64,000 nucleotides of DNA from Plantago ovata. Its lineage: Eukaryota; Streptophyta; Magnoliopsida; Lamiales; Plantaginaceae. A program made the translations under genes and the position numbers. Shown one piece after another: positions 1 through 10,268 of the stretch (positions are counted from its first letter, which is position 1; each line of letters begins with the position of its first letter). The notes beneath the pieces were generated by a model. That model was given only the letters and a program-made list of their open reading frames with translations. It did not search any database and was not told the DNA's origin. The stretch is from positions 75,331,766-75,395,765 of the forward strand of contig CM051458.1 in the NCBI GenBank assembly GCA_028274465.1. The letters run 5' to 3'.

Positions 1-392
1 TTCATTGAGCTTGCATCTGTGTATCTCTTTGATCAAATCAAATTCAACACTTCTAGCTGTCGTCTTAAGAGCGACTCAAGATGCTTCAGCATCTCATACG
101 GCAACATGCTTTCATGTTGCCTCTGCAGCTCATTGCTCATTGCCGCCAGCATAATACACTGCGCGGATCTAGCATCCTCATGATGCTTATCATACTTTGC
201 CTTGTTGGCTTGATTCCAAGCAGCAACCTCATCGGCAGTCTGATTTTCGGGGCACACGGGAATGACCTCGTCAAAGACGTACTCAATCTTTTCGTACCTC
301 AGCACCAAACGTATATTCCGGATCCAATCTAGGAAGTTTGGTCCGGTCAAAATTTGCTTCTCTAAGACAGCACGGAGCGAGATACTCGCCAT
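1..392 (-). pseudogene. copia gag, N-terminal part (element C), frame-shifted
   Basis: Translation from the ATG at 392 gives a Ty1/copia (UBN2-type) gag N-terminus: a start MASISLRAVLEKQ, a conserved TGPNFLDWIRNIRLVLR block near residue 15, and a QRQHESMLPYEML block near residue 100. The same blocks occur in the gag of element B. A one-base shift near position 55 ends the frame at 33. The next frame resumes the expected VEFDL block up to the window edge. Gag would form the virus-like particle. Upstream in-frame residues before MASIS are leader sequence and not part of the protein. Confidence 0.85.
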
Positions 393-951
393 TTTGGTTT
401 TCCTAAGGAGAAATAGTATAGACCGAAAATAATAAATCAACTATTGAAATACTATTTCTAAATACACAGTCAACATAACTAAACAACAAGGTCCTTAGCT
501 GTTTAGCTCCCACTATTTTCACATATGCTTGCCCCCAAAACAAACATACGGGTAATGTCCAACAAGTTACCATAGTGGTCAAGATCCAAATCCATACTAT
601 GCTATACTCCAACGGGGGATGGTCGCATAGCATAATATGACCGGTAGGACTATCCAATTGCGTCACGCAACTCTTGGGTGTTAAATCTGATTTAACCCGA
701 TGCTCTACATATTGTGTCTATCGAGGTCGCTAGATACAATATGCAATAAGTTATAACCATAGGCTTACTCTAATCTGACGATCACTGCGAGTCTGCAAGA
801 CGAGGTCGCCAATACAGGGAAACGCAATGAAAGTTCAGAATTAAAGCACCCCATGGAAAGCATCTCAGAAATACATACATATACATATTTCTGCACTTAT
901 ATTGGTTGGGGCTTGTAGCTTGAGGGTGTTATCAGTCATCTACAAACAAAT

Positions 952-1116
952 AAGGGCGCCGCCTACCCATCATGCATGAGCGGTCTACACATACTGGATG
1001 CCGCCTATCCATTCTAGTTCTAACGCGGTCAAGCACATAATGGGCGCCGCCTACCCATACATAAAATATGCGGTCCGACAAATAAGAGGGCGCCGCCTAC
1101 CCTCGCATGCATAGCG
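952..1116 (-). repeat. four-unit hairpin array in the leader of element C
   Basis: Four units of about 45 bp each contain a short inverted repeat around a GCCGCCT loop (plus strand) at 954-968, 995-1011, 1040-1058 and 1086-1104, followed by a GCGGTC motif. Arms differ between units but stay complementary (TGGAT/ATCCA, ATGGG/CCCAT, GAGGG/CCCTC). The array ends about 560 nt upstream of the gag ATG in the sense of transcription. An equivalent array lies in element B at 31770-31949. No function is known to me. An RNA role such as packaging, dimerisation or translation control is inference. Confidence 0.8.
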
Positions 1117-1793
1117 GTCGAATGGAAAGTAAAATACATGTATTTAAACATGCATTCTCAAACAATAGCATATCGAGCAAACAAACAAGTAGTAGCCTAT
1201 GTAGATGCCAATGACTTCATAACTTCATTATGAAAATTATAATCCCATACTTATAATCTCTATGAAAAATTGAAAATTTGGACTAGATTGAAAATCGAAA
1301 ATTCTATTGACCAGGTAGCAATTTTCGAAAACCCGAAGGACGCAATTGCAATTTCGAAACCTTAGAGGTGTTAAATCTAAAATTCAAAAGTAGAAGGACT
1401 TATTTGTAATAAACAAAAAATTGATAATCACAATAAGCCCCTTAACTTTATACTAATTAAATTTAACTCCTCTAGTTACAAAAAATTACAATTAAATCAT
1501 ATTTATATTACAAATATAAATTCAATCCTCAAAATTTTCAAAAATTCGATTTTGGGTCAACCCGGGACCAAGTTCCGTCCCTTAAGTGCCTGCGGCCGCA
1601 GGCGCCCGGCGCCTACGTCACGCAGGCGGCCCCGTATATATATATATTTAAAAAAAAAAATTAAAAAATATAAATTCTAAATTTATATAAAAACAAAACT
1701 TTTGAAAATCGAATTAATCATAGAATCAATTGCATCCACATAAACTACAAAATCATACAACATATATACGTATATACGTAATCAATTAACCTC
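1117..1793 (-). other. leader of element C, rest
   Basis: AT-rich non-coding leader between the primer binding site and the hairpin array. It holds a GC-rich patch with CGCAGGCG-like motifs near 1590-1625 and a short TA run near 1636. No ORF of note. Confidence 0.6.
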
Positions 1794-1805
1794 GCTTCGA
1801 TACCA
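1794..1805 (-). other. primer binding site, initiator Met tRNA type (element C)
   Basis: The minus strand reads TGGTATCGAAGC directly after the LTR end, with a one-base spacer. This matches the plant Ty1/copia consensus TGGTATCAGAGC at 10 of 12 positions, and it fixes the LTR boundary at 1807. Confidence 0.8.
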
Positions 1806-1806
1806 C

Positions 1807-3908
1807 TGTAAGAAAATACGGTCAGAGTTACCCCTAGGGTACGCAGCGGAATTTTAAAAATTTTCTTAACATGCAGGTTAATTGATTATGTATATAGCAT
1901 ATATATTAAACACGTCAATTAGAAGACTTACAATACTCCAAAAGCAAGCATAGGTACCAAGTCTTCGTAATAGTCCGGTGTATCTTCTCCGTCGTCGAAG
2001 TCGAAGATATCTGTAATATTTTGATTATCTGCAAGACAATAAAAGTTAATTTCCAGCTCCTTGAACCTCAACCTTGGTATCCACGGATGAACAGCTTATC
2101 GGAAAGAATGCTAGGATATTCTTTCTGTGGCCAAGAAGATGGGGCGGCGGTTTTCCTCCGGTGAGGGGTGGCGCGCGCGTGGCTAGTATGGAGGTAGGGG
2201 AGAGCTTTTATTTTCTCTAAGAAAACTGGTAGAAAGAATGATATAAAATATGTCTGTTGAATCAACCATGATAAAAACTCTCTAATAGTCTACTATATAT
2301 AGTAGTCAATAGAAGCCTAATGAATAATCAATTAGACTTCATAAAGGAATAAGAATCTAATTCTTATCGCACTAGGAAACCAATTCAAGTCTAGATTCAT
2401 TCCCAATCAAGTTAGAACTCAATCAGGAAAATCTAACTTATCCCTTGGACTTCTAATAGAGGAAGGAGTCGGACTCCTTCCCCTACTCCAGCTGCGCGCG
2501 CGCGTCCCAAGGGTAATAGGTGGGTCCCGATTTTGGGACCCACTTATAGTTCTAAGGCAATTCAAACTCCAAGTAGATTTTGCCCATGTGCATATATTAA
2601 TTCTAAATTAACATATCCTTTTCAAATCAAACCTCTATTATATTTCTAAAATATAATCTCTAATTGTATTTACATAAAATACAATTAATCAGTCAATTCA
2701 ATTAATAATTCCAAATCATTAATTGAGACACAAATTATTATAATCAATTTCAAATCAATTATAATCCATCAATCACAATTAATTCCAAATTAATTGCGAT
2801 TCCATCTTCAAGGATATTCGGATAAGCTGAATCACCACATAGTGTGACCCATAGGGCCTCATTGTAGTAAGCAAGTCCTAGACTAGGCAAAATGGAATTC
2901 CTAGACGGTTCCATTTGCAATATTAATACATGAGGATGTTTGAGAGGTTTCTCAAAGCAAACCCTTTCGTTGCGAAGTCTGTTGCGCTCAACGCGGCGAT
3001 GGTAACGTCCCTTCATCTGACTAACTCGAATGCATCTAGGATCGATGAACTGTCTATCCCAATGATACATCCACGGGCGTCTTCAGTGAGTTGCATGGTG
3101 AATCCAATATCTATTATGACTATCATAATAATATTGATACGCTGGCCAGCGGTTTTACCAATCACAACTATGAACGACTATGAGCAGTGCTCTCCTGTGC
3201 TACACATGAGAGATGAGTCCTTCACAGAATCACTTATCATCCCCATTTGTATGTAGCCATAATCCTGGATCGTGTCTTGGGTCAACTGCTTATTCAGAGC
3301 TGACATCGACGGGTCCACCAAGGATATGGGGCAACAAATGTGATGATAAAGTCCTGTAAGTCCAAAGGACGACTGGCATCACTTCGACAACTTACCGGTT
3401 CCCATAGACACTTCGGTGTAGAGTATACATCGATGGGAGTGTCCGGTGGATACTTCCATTGTTCGGTAATCACCCTTCGAACAACTATGCGTAGTTATGG
3501 GAACATTTCTTGATTGTCCAACAATCCGTTCTGTGGCCGTGGGATCGGCTCACACTTGCTCTAACAAGTATAACCTCCACGCATACTAGTCTCAGCTGGT
3601 TCATTCAGACCCCTACATCCGAGATGAACCTCGACTAGGGAGAGTTTCGGATAGATGATAACTCACATAGCTCCCACTATCTGTCTGATCGGTCATCTAT
3701 CCGAGGGGACATGTTTAATATCAATACAGACATGAATAGAGATATGACATGCTGTATGCCTGGTGTAATATAAATATGAAAGCGATACTCAATAGTCAAA
3801 CAACAAACATATATTATATTACGTTGACCTGTGTAATAGTACATATATGCCCTTTATAAGTGCTGCATGCCCTTAATAAAGACTGTCTCTAGGACATATA
3901 CACTATCA
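1807..3908 (-). repeat. 5' LTR of element C
   Basis: About 2.1 kb, bounded by TGTAAGAAAA at the left and ACACTATCA at the right on the plus strand, so TG...CA in the element's sense. It shares blocks with the B and E LTRs, for example GGTATCCACGG near 2078 and TGTCTCTAGGACATATA at the end. A perfect palindrome CTACTATATATAGTAG at 2290-2305 contains a TATA-like core and is a plausible core promoter. Small ORFs inside it are short and not conserved except for an acidic stretch (see findings). Confidence 0.85.
2290..2305 (-). promoter_or_regulatory. TATA-like palindrome in LTR C
   Basis: CTACTATATATAGTAG is a perfect 16-bp palindrome in an AT-rich part of the LTR, about 480 bp before the LTR's 3' end in the sense of transcription. 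That is a reasonable place for a TATA box. No other evidence supports it. Confidence 0.4.
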
Positions 3909-4942
3909 ATGTTGTCACCACTAGTCAGCAAGACAAGATTCCAACAGCTGAAAAAGTTGTTGATGAAACTGCTGTAGATGGTGATCAACAAGATAAGTGT
4001 ACAACAGCCGTTGCTGAAAATGCAACTACGGCAGATGCTGTTGAAGAGAAACTGGAAAAATCTAAGAAGAAAAAGAGGAAAGCTGATGATGACACTCAAA
4101 CTACAGCGTCATCATCTGACCCCATCCCTAAGAAGTGTCGCACAAAGAACCCAAGAAAGAAAACACTGGCTCGTAAGTCAGTTCCAATTGTCATGATTTG
4201 GGATGATGCTCCAGGAGTTGCTGAAACACAAGCTACTCCAGTAGATGTTGATGAAGTGCTTATCGAAGCCTACAACAATGTTGAAGTGTTTGCAGAAGCC
4301 TTCAACAATCAACTAAATGTTGGTACATCTGCTGTGAGAAGACCACAAGGCAATGGAAACGAAATTCCTGCCCCAAAGCCAGATATCTACATTGTTGATA
4401 ATCTAGATGATCAGACTCTGCAACCAGCAAGTGATATTGCTGCTGATCTGAGAAACACGACACTTGCTGATGCTGCTGAACAAGCAATTCATCAAGTTGC
4501 TGAAACCGCAGTTACTGAGACTGTGATTGCTGAAGAACCAGTTGCTGAGACTGCAATGGTTCAAGTCCCAGAAATTGCTGAAACACCACAAGAGACATTA
4601 TTCGACGACGCATCTCGTGATGCTGAGAATACTGGACCTAGTTCACCGAAAACATCCATTGACAAAGTTCAGCTGGTGCTGACAGAACTGAGCCAGCAAA
4701 TGGATTTGGAGATTGAAGACACCTCCAACAAATCAGTAGATGTTTTCATGACCAGCAGTGAACTCAAAGGTCAAGATGTCTCTGCTCAACTTGTCATTTC
4801 AGAGACAAGGGAGATTGCTGAATCTGCACAGCCTTCTCAATTAGAGCAAGAGAAGAAGTCTGCTGAAGAACAAGTCCCAGATATTGAAGAAGCTGTCATT
4901 GCTGAAAGGACTGAGTCACCACCTGCCTTCTTCAGCACGTAG
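3909..4942 (+). pseudogene. extra (env-like position) ORF of element S, first open block
   Basis: The frame is open from the insertion junction at 3909 through 4942, about 344 codons, with no start of its own because the 5' end is cut off by element C. The product is low in complexity. It has a Lys/Arg-rich basic patch (KKKKRK) near the beginning, resembling a nuclear localisation signal, then long stretches rich in Ala-Glu-Thr with repeated VAETA-type motifs. I see no membrane segment, signal peptide or enzyme motif. The block ends at a TAG just after a possible splice donor (AC|GTAGTT). I do not recognise a family. Confidence 0.6.
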
Positions 4943-5528
4943 TTAACTCAACCATAAGAAAATCTTCACTATCTAAAACTCATTCTTTTGCAATATAATG
5001 ATTTCTTTACAGACTTCTCAAGATACAAGTCAGAAGATTGCTGAAACTTCTGCACCAGAATCCACAACTCATGTTCAACAGGTAGATGAAGTTTTTGGTA
5101 ATTTAACTAAGTTTGAAAACTTAGTGCTTGTATCTAACTTAAATTATTTCAGGATGAACAATTCAAGGATGCTTCTCAAGCTCCTTAAGCAATGGAAATA
5201 GTACCAGCACAAACAAGTGTGCAACATGAGCTTGTTGAATCTCAGTAGGTAAATCATGTTCCAGCTCTTGACTCTAAAACTATTCTCCAAAACTTTCCTG
5301 AACTTAATTTTATTCTTTTTCAGGCTCAAAAGGAGACCACTGAAGTGGTTCACATCACTGAAAATCTGAAAGTAAGTTCAGAAGAACTTTACTCGGACTT
5401 CAAGAGAACTACCTTGACCAGAGTTGCTAAATCTGTCAGCAACTGGCAAAGGTACAGAAGGATGGACTTTCTGATCTTCACCTTCATCTGTCCAACGTGA
5501 AAAAAGACTTTCTCTGCTGAAACTCGAG
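4943..5528 (+). pseudogene. degenerate or intron-bearing middle of the extra ORF
   Basis: Short segments with the same Ala-Glu-Ser-Thr-rich composition (near 5012-5080, 5153-5248 and 5324-5450) alternate with T-rich stretches that end in acceptor-like TTTACAG, TTTCAG and TTTTTCAG and begin with GTAGAT or GTAAAT. This looks like small spliceosomal introns between coding pieces. Two in-frame stops (TAA near 5187 and TAG near 5247) could be C-to-T changes of CAA and CAG codons. Alternatively the region is simply decayed. Confidence 0.45.
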
Positions 5529-7475
5529 ATGTTTGTGCAATCTATACTTCCAGAAGAGTTGACATATTCTCAGCTCATGAGCTCCAGTCTGATTGCTCTA
5601 ATCAGAGAGAATATGAAAGCCAAATTCAAGAGTGCCTCTCCAGCTGAACAAGTTGTGATGCTCAAGGGTTCCTTTGTACCCGTGGTGGCTGATCCCCACA
5701 AAATCAATGAAGAAGAGGAAGTGACAAGTGTAGCAATGTACAAACATCTTGGGTTGGTCATACTGACCGACGATGATGAAGAAGAAGAAGATGAGAACAT
5801 TCCCAAAGATCCAAGTGATGATGAAGGAAAAGATTCTAAGGACAAAAAGGATGACGATGATGATAATCAAGGTCCTAGTCCTGATGCTGGTGGACTTAAA
5901 CTGACAGTTGCTGAGACTGAACGTCATGATACAGAAAATCAGCAAGCTGATCACACAACAAGTCAGCAACAAGAATCCAACCCTGCTCCTGCTGAGACAA
6001 GTACTCAAGCAACTGAACAAGTTGCTGAAACTGAAGAAGAGTACGCCAGAAAGCGTGCTGAAATGAAATTAGGCAAAAGTAAGCTTTCTGATGCCGAGTT
6101 ATCTTTACTCGATGCCAAGGTCACTGAACCAAACCTTGATGATGAAGAAATGGATGAAGATTATCAAAGAGCACTTCAAAACAGTCTACAGATTCATGCA
6201 AGGCATACGCAGAATCTAGACATTGCTCAATCTTCAAGAGTGAATCACACGGAAGTCCCCTCCCTTCCACTTACTACTGGTGAAACTCCAGTTGTTGAGT
6301 CTCAAGATTTGCCCTCAGCAACCACTCAACCCAAAGTGAATGAAGCTACAGATTTAGGAACCAAGGTTGTTGGCCTTGATGAATCTGATGACGAAGAAGA
6401 TCTCTCAGCAAACGAAGAAGATCTAACAAAGAAAGCTGAACCCGTAGTGGTTACAATTCCTCCTCTTGATGATGAACATGATGTAGGAGATGATATAAGA
6501 TGTCGTTTGCTGACCAATGATGATCAATTCGCTACTGAGCTCAAAGTTCATTCCGTAACTCCTTCTTTAGTGCGGTTCCCTAGTGTTGAGGACTTTACTC
6601 CAAGAATTAAGGCACTAATGGAAGCCCACAAAGCCTGCAAAGAAGAGGACGATGCACTTCTTGCTGAGAGTCCGCTTGACATAGGCAAAATACTGGCTAC
6701 TGTGCTGAAACGCACTACTTCTCTTACCATAGCTCAGAAAGACATCAGTCTAGATCATAAAAGCTATGAAGAAGATGTCAGTCAAGCACTCAAACTGGCA
6801 AAGACTGCATTGAAAAAGGCGCAGACTTTCATTGAAGAAAAAGTCGACAATGAGCGCAGACATGAGGAGAACTTGGTGAGTATAAAACAAGAATTGTCCA
6901 AGCTGACCGCTGATCAGCAAGCAATTATTCTTAAGTACAATATCCTAAGTACTCTTGCTGAAAATTGCAATGAGTTTTTCTCTCTGCACATTCAACCAAT
7001 GATGCAATCCATGTCTAAGGGGGAAGATAAACAAAGAAAATCTTCAAGAAAGAAAACCCCTGCTGAAGCGCCATTGACAATAGAACCTCTTGCTGAAAGA
7101 GAGCAAAGTTCTAAGAGACGAGCTGAAACAGATTCTGAGTTAAATTCAGCAAATCCAAAAACGAGAAGAACATCTGCTGAAACTCATGAATACTGTCACA
7201 CTGAGAGTCATCAAGATCTGAATGAAGATGATGATGATGATGACAATCAAACAATAGCTCAAGCAATAAGAGCTAGACCAATCACAGCCCTAACTCCTTC
7301 TGGCCACTCAAAACATTTCTCTTCTGACTCAAGATCTTCAACAAGAAATCAAGAAAATGCAAAGTCAAGAAGAAGAAGGCAAAGACAGGAAGAAAAGAGG
7401 CTAGCCAGCATTGCCATTGGCTCCGACATTGATTACACAAAGACCAGCAATGAGGAAACAACTCAAAAAATGTGA
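5529..7475 (+). CDS. extra ORF of element S, main block (648 codons, acidic and coiled-coil)
   Basis: An uninterrupted 648-codon frame. Residues 75-120 are an Asp/Glu-rich acidic run. Residues 130-200 carry AETE-type motifs. Residues 400-500 form a predicted coiled coil with regular leucines and charged residues. The C-terminal third has Arg/Ser-rich and a second short acidic run. There is no transmembrane helix, so a classical envelope role has no support. The coiled coil in the downstream ORF matches what is described for Sirevirus env-like proteins. The ATG is probably internal, since similar composition continues upstream in another frame. Confidence 0.6.
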   Translation: MFVQSILPEELTYSQLMSSSLIALIRENMKAKFKSASPAEQVVMLKGSFVPVVADPHKINEEEEVTSVAMYKHLGLVILTDDDEEEEDENIPKDPSDDEGKDSKDKKDDDDDNQGPSPDAGGLKLTVAETERHDTENQQADHTTSQQQESNPAPAETSTQATEQVAETEEEYARKRAEMKLGKSKLSDAELSLLDAKVTEPNLDDEEMDEDYQRALQNSLQIHARHTQNLDIAQSSRVNHTEVPSLPLTTGETPVVESQDLPSATTQPKVNEATDLGTKVVGLDESDDEEDLSANEEDLTKKAEPVVVTIPPLDDEHDVGDDIRCRLLTNDDQFATELKVHSVTPSLVRFPSVEDFTPRIKALMEAHKACKEEDDALLAESPLDIGKILATVLKRTTSLTIAQKDISLDHKSYEEDVSQALKLAKTALKKAQTFIEEKVDNERRHEENLVSIKQELSKLTADQQAIILKYNILSTLAENCNEFFSLHIQPMMQSMSKGEDKQRKSSRKKTPAEAPLTIEPLAEREQSSKRRAETDSELNSANPKTRRTSAETHEYCHTESHQDLNEDDDDDDNQTIAQAIRARPITALTPSGHSKHFSSDSRSSTRNQENAKSRRRRQRQEEKRLASIAIGSDIDYTKTSNEETTQKM

Positions 7476-8068
7476 TCAGAAATGTTCATGGTTGCTGGAT
7501 CTTAAAGCTGGAAGATGTGTTGGTAAATGATTTCTTTCCAACTGCTGTACTGAATCAAATGTACACTTGGATTGAATTAAAGGTGAAAAGAAAAGAAAGG
7601 GATCCTCCTCCCTACCCAAGAAACATTGCTGCAAGATGGCTGAATCTGGAAGTCTTGGTAAGAAGAACATCTATTGGCAAGCAAATGAAGCAAGAGCCCG
7701 ATTTAATCAAACCAATTGATGTTGCTTACTATTCTGACCCTTTAACCAAGAAGTCAAAGAAGAAATATGGCTTGATTCCTTATGAGTATTTCTATCTCAC
7801 TGCCAAGGATCAAGAAGAAGATCTTCTCTGGTTAAGGAAGATTCATGCTAACAAGGGAATTTCAGATACACAACTTCTTCATGCCAGCAATTGGGGCATG
7901 CACTTGTGGGTGTTGCACTACAAAGAAATGAATGGTGAAAACCATCATTATACCGCCTGCAAGAATGCAAGGATCATTCAGCTTGAAGATTACGAAAAGG
8001 ACTGTGTTGGATTTTCTGCGCTTGCTGAGAAAAGTGTAAGGGAGATTCTGAGGAAATCTTCTGCTTGA
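7472..8068 (+). CDS. extra ORF of element S, C-terminal block
   Basis: About 198 codons, entered by a one-base shift at an A run (7465-7470) from the preceding block. The listed start is a GTG, so this is the continuation of the same protein, not a separate gene. It is less repetitive than the rest, rich in aromatic residues (HGCWILKLEDV, YYSDPL, YEYFYL, NWGMHLWVLHYKEMNG), and looks like a folded domain. I recognise no family. It ends 271 bp before the LTR. An AATAAA at 8171 is a possible polyadenylation signal. Confidence 0.6.
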   Translation: MIRNVHGCWILKLEDVLVNDFFPTAVLNQMYTWIELKVKRKERDPPPYPRNIAARWLNLEVLVRRTSIGKQMKQEPDLIKPIDVAYYSDPLTKKSKKKYGLIPYEYFYLTAKDQEEDLLWLRKIHANKGISDTQLLHASNWGMHLWVLHYKEMNGENHHYTACKNARIIQLEDYEKDCVGFSALAEKSVREILRKSSA

Positions 8069-8324
8069 ATAGCTTAAGTACCTTGTAAAAGCTTTGTTTA
8101 GTTTTGTTTCCTGATTTGTGTAGTTATCTCTGAACTTTCTTGTAAACTTACTGAAAGATAACTATCAGCAATAAAGCTTTTGACTCTTATTGGTTTTTTA
8201 TTATGCAATCTACTTATGCTTACTGTTTTATTATTCAAGTATGCTTGCATTAATCAACTGATTTATTCAACATCAGAAACCTCTATAAGGGTAACAATTA
8301 ATTTAGCCATGGATTGCTAACGTC

Positions 8325-8337
8325 AAAAAGGGGGAAA
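8325..8337 (+). other. polypurine tract of element S
   Basis: AAAAAGGGGGAAA lies immediately before the TG of the 3' LTR, the expected position for the plus-strand primer in reverse transcription. Confidence 0.8.
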
Positions 8338-8339
8338 TT

Positions 8340-9840
8340 TGTTAGGAAACTTGTAATTTTGATGAGCAATTAACCATGCTAAATTAAGGAAAGTCCATTA
8401 ACTAGTACTCTTAAGGTCCATAGGAATTTAGAATTTTGAAAAAGAGGAACGTTTGCTGAAGACTTAGTGTAGGTGCTAGATAGGTGTTTTATTCCCTTAT
8501 GATGTATCTTGTATTCTGAAAAGAAAAGCAACCTATTGAAGCATTTGCTGATGATGTACTTTGTTTACACAAACAAACTATTGAAGCATTAGAACCGTTC
8601 AGAAACTTGAAGATTTCGAAGACTGAAGACTAAAGAAGATTTCTGAAGATGGTATCTACAAAGGCACATGTTGCTCAGAAAGTGGAAACTTCAGCAACAA
8701 CTTGCATAAGTGAAAATCCATATGACAGAGTAGGTTGTGCTTGCTGAAACTGAGACTGACCACTTGCTGAAATACATATGTGACCTCCTTGTTGAAAGTA
8801 CTTGCATTTACGCTCCAAAGTTCATATTTGAATTCGATTCAAATGAACATTAAATGCAAAGTAAGCACGCGAAGAACATGAAGACTAGAAGACAAATAAA
8901 GGACGCTGCTGAAAGTACAAAAGCAAGATAGTGACATCTTAAGGAACAAAGCCTTAGAATTTGAAATTCAAACGGCTCCCTTGATTCACTATAAATAGAG
9001 GTCATCCGGCAAAGAGTTGAAGTGTGTCAACAACGTGATCAAACTCTCACTTGTGCTTAAACTCACATACCCTTCAATACTCTTTACTGCCATTGATCTG
9101 TTCCAAGACTTAAAGCTTGAAAAAGCTACTTGTGAAGAAGTAGAACATACACGGCTAAGAAATTAGTTAAGTGTTCTTTCTTTCGAACAAGAACAAGTCT
9201 TGACACCAGAAACAATCAAACTTGTTTACTACAAAGTATTCAAAGTTTATTTCTTAGATTACTTGTTGTAGTTGAATAAGTTATAATCAAGTTATCTCAT
9301 CCCAAACCTCTTTAACTGAAAAACACCCTTTCAGGCGTGAAATTAAGGGGAATTTAATCAAGCATAGTGTTGCTGATTATAAGTCCCAAGTTTGGTGGAG
9401 AACAAGGTTTCGTTCTCTAGTTAGGTTGGAAACGAAGCAAGTGTGCTTTGGTTTCTGTCGAATCGCTCTAGATAGGTGTTGTAAGGAACCTCAAACTTAT
9501 CTTAGTGGATTCAGTCCTAGAAAGGACAAATTGGATTAGTTGACAGATTACGCCACTCTCAGATACCACTATAAAAGTGTTTGTATGATTTACTTACTGC
9601 ATTTAGTTTTCAGCAAAACATATCTATCTGTACACTGTCAATCTGTTCACTTGCTGAAACTGTCACTTACTGACAAAGCACTTATTGTACAAAGACTTCC
9701 GCTCTCTGATTTTAAGTATCAGTAAAACTCGTTACTGAAAAGTAACTAGTGCTTGCTGAGAAAGTTTTTAAACGACGAAAGTTTGAAAAGACTATTCACC
9801 CCCCCCTCTAGTCTTTTCTTGTTGTTTAAAGGGACCAACA
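8340..9840 (+). repeat. 3' LTR of element S
   Basis: 1501 bp, starting TGTTAGGAAAC and ending GGGACCAACA. It contains a TATA box (CTATAAATAG, 8990-8999) and, near the end, the run CACCCCCCCTCTAG that is typical of plant copia LTRs. The short motif TTGCTGAA recurs through it, as it does in the element's coding part. The 5' partner LTR lies outside the window, so age cannot be judged. Confidence 0.85.
8990..8999 (+). promoter_or_regulatory. TATA box in LTR S
   Basis: CTATAAATAG in the middle of the LTR is the standard core promoter position for U3/R in a copia LTR. The other LTR copy would drive the element. This one could drive downstream sequence. Confidence 0.65.
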
Positions 9841-10268
9841 ATTAGGTTTTTAAAATTTATTTTTTCTTCCATTTATTTAGTAATACAAATATTTTTCCAA
9901 TAATTTTTATTTAGTAATATGAAATTAACTAATAAATTATATAAATATAGTAAAAATATAGTACATAAAATGATTGTACATCACTTGGAAATCTTATAAG
10001 TATAAAAAAGTATTCTAAACGTATAAAATACAATATCATTTAATATTATAAGTGTATAAATTATAAATTTAATAGTTATAAACATATATTTATATATATA
10101 TAACACATAAATGCTATATATATACATGGGTCGGGCCGGGTCGGTGGGCCAAGATGTAAGGTCCGGGCCCATGGGCCTAACTATAAGCCCAAGCTCGGCC
10201 CATGGGCTTCTTATGGTCGGGCCTGGCCCAGTATATCAGGCGGGGTGACCCAAATTGCCATCCCTACT
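9841..10268. other. AT-rich spacer with a GGCCCA-rich terminal piece
   Basis: No gene. The first 270 bp are AT-rich with a TA run near 10095. Positions 10128-10267 are rich in GGGCC/GGCCCA and end in CCAAATTGCCATCCCTA, which on the other strand reads TAGGGATGGCAATTTGG. Plant hAT-type non-autonomous elements often begin with a similar TAGGGGTGGCAAA-like end, so this may be a hAT-derived remnant. No matching opposite end was found. Confidence 0.3.

Larger units (their letters stand above)
1..3908 (-). mobile_element. Ty1/copia element C, 5' part (LTR, leader, gag start)
   Basis: Read on the minus strand this is 5' LTR (3908-1807), primer binding site, a 1.4-kb leader and the start of gag, which runs off the window at position 1. 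The gag protein and leader are clearly related to element B at 24856-35825, so the two are members of one superfamily. The right end at 3908/3909 interrupts the extra ORF of element S, so C is younger than S. The distal target duplication and the rest of the element lie outside the window. Confidence 0.88.
3909..9840 (+). mobile_element. Ty1/copia element S (Sirevirus-like), 3' part
   Basis: This is the 3' end of a plus-strand LTR retrotransposon: a long extra coding region, a polypurine tract AAAAAGGGGGAAA, and an intact 1.5-kb 3' LTR. An extra ORF between pol and the 3' LTR is typical of Sireviruses, where it is called env-like. No pol is present because element C is inserted at 3908/3909. 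The assignment to Sirevirus rests on position and LTR end style (CACCCCCCCTCTAG...CCAACA), not on pol sequence. Confidence 0.75.

Noticed and set aside
952..1116. Direct repeats with spacers, CRISPR-like
   Set aside because: Only four diverged units in a plant retrotransposon leader, with a homologous array in another element. No cas context.
5570..6020. Minus-strand frames opposite the acidic run
   Set aside because: Shadow frames of GAT/GAA repeats, Ser/Phe low complexity.
3909..8068. Host gene with acidic protein
   Set aside because: It lies directly before a polypurine tract and LTR in the same strand, so it belongs to a retrotransposon.
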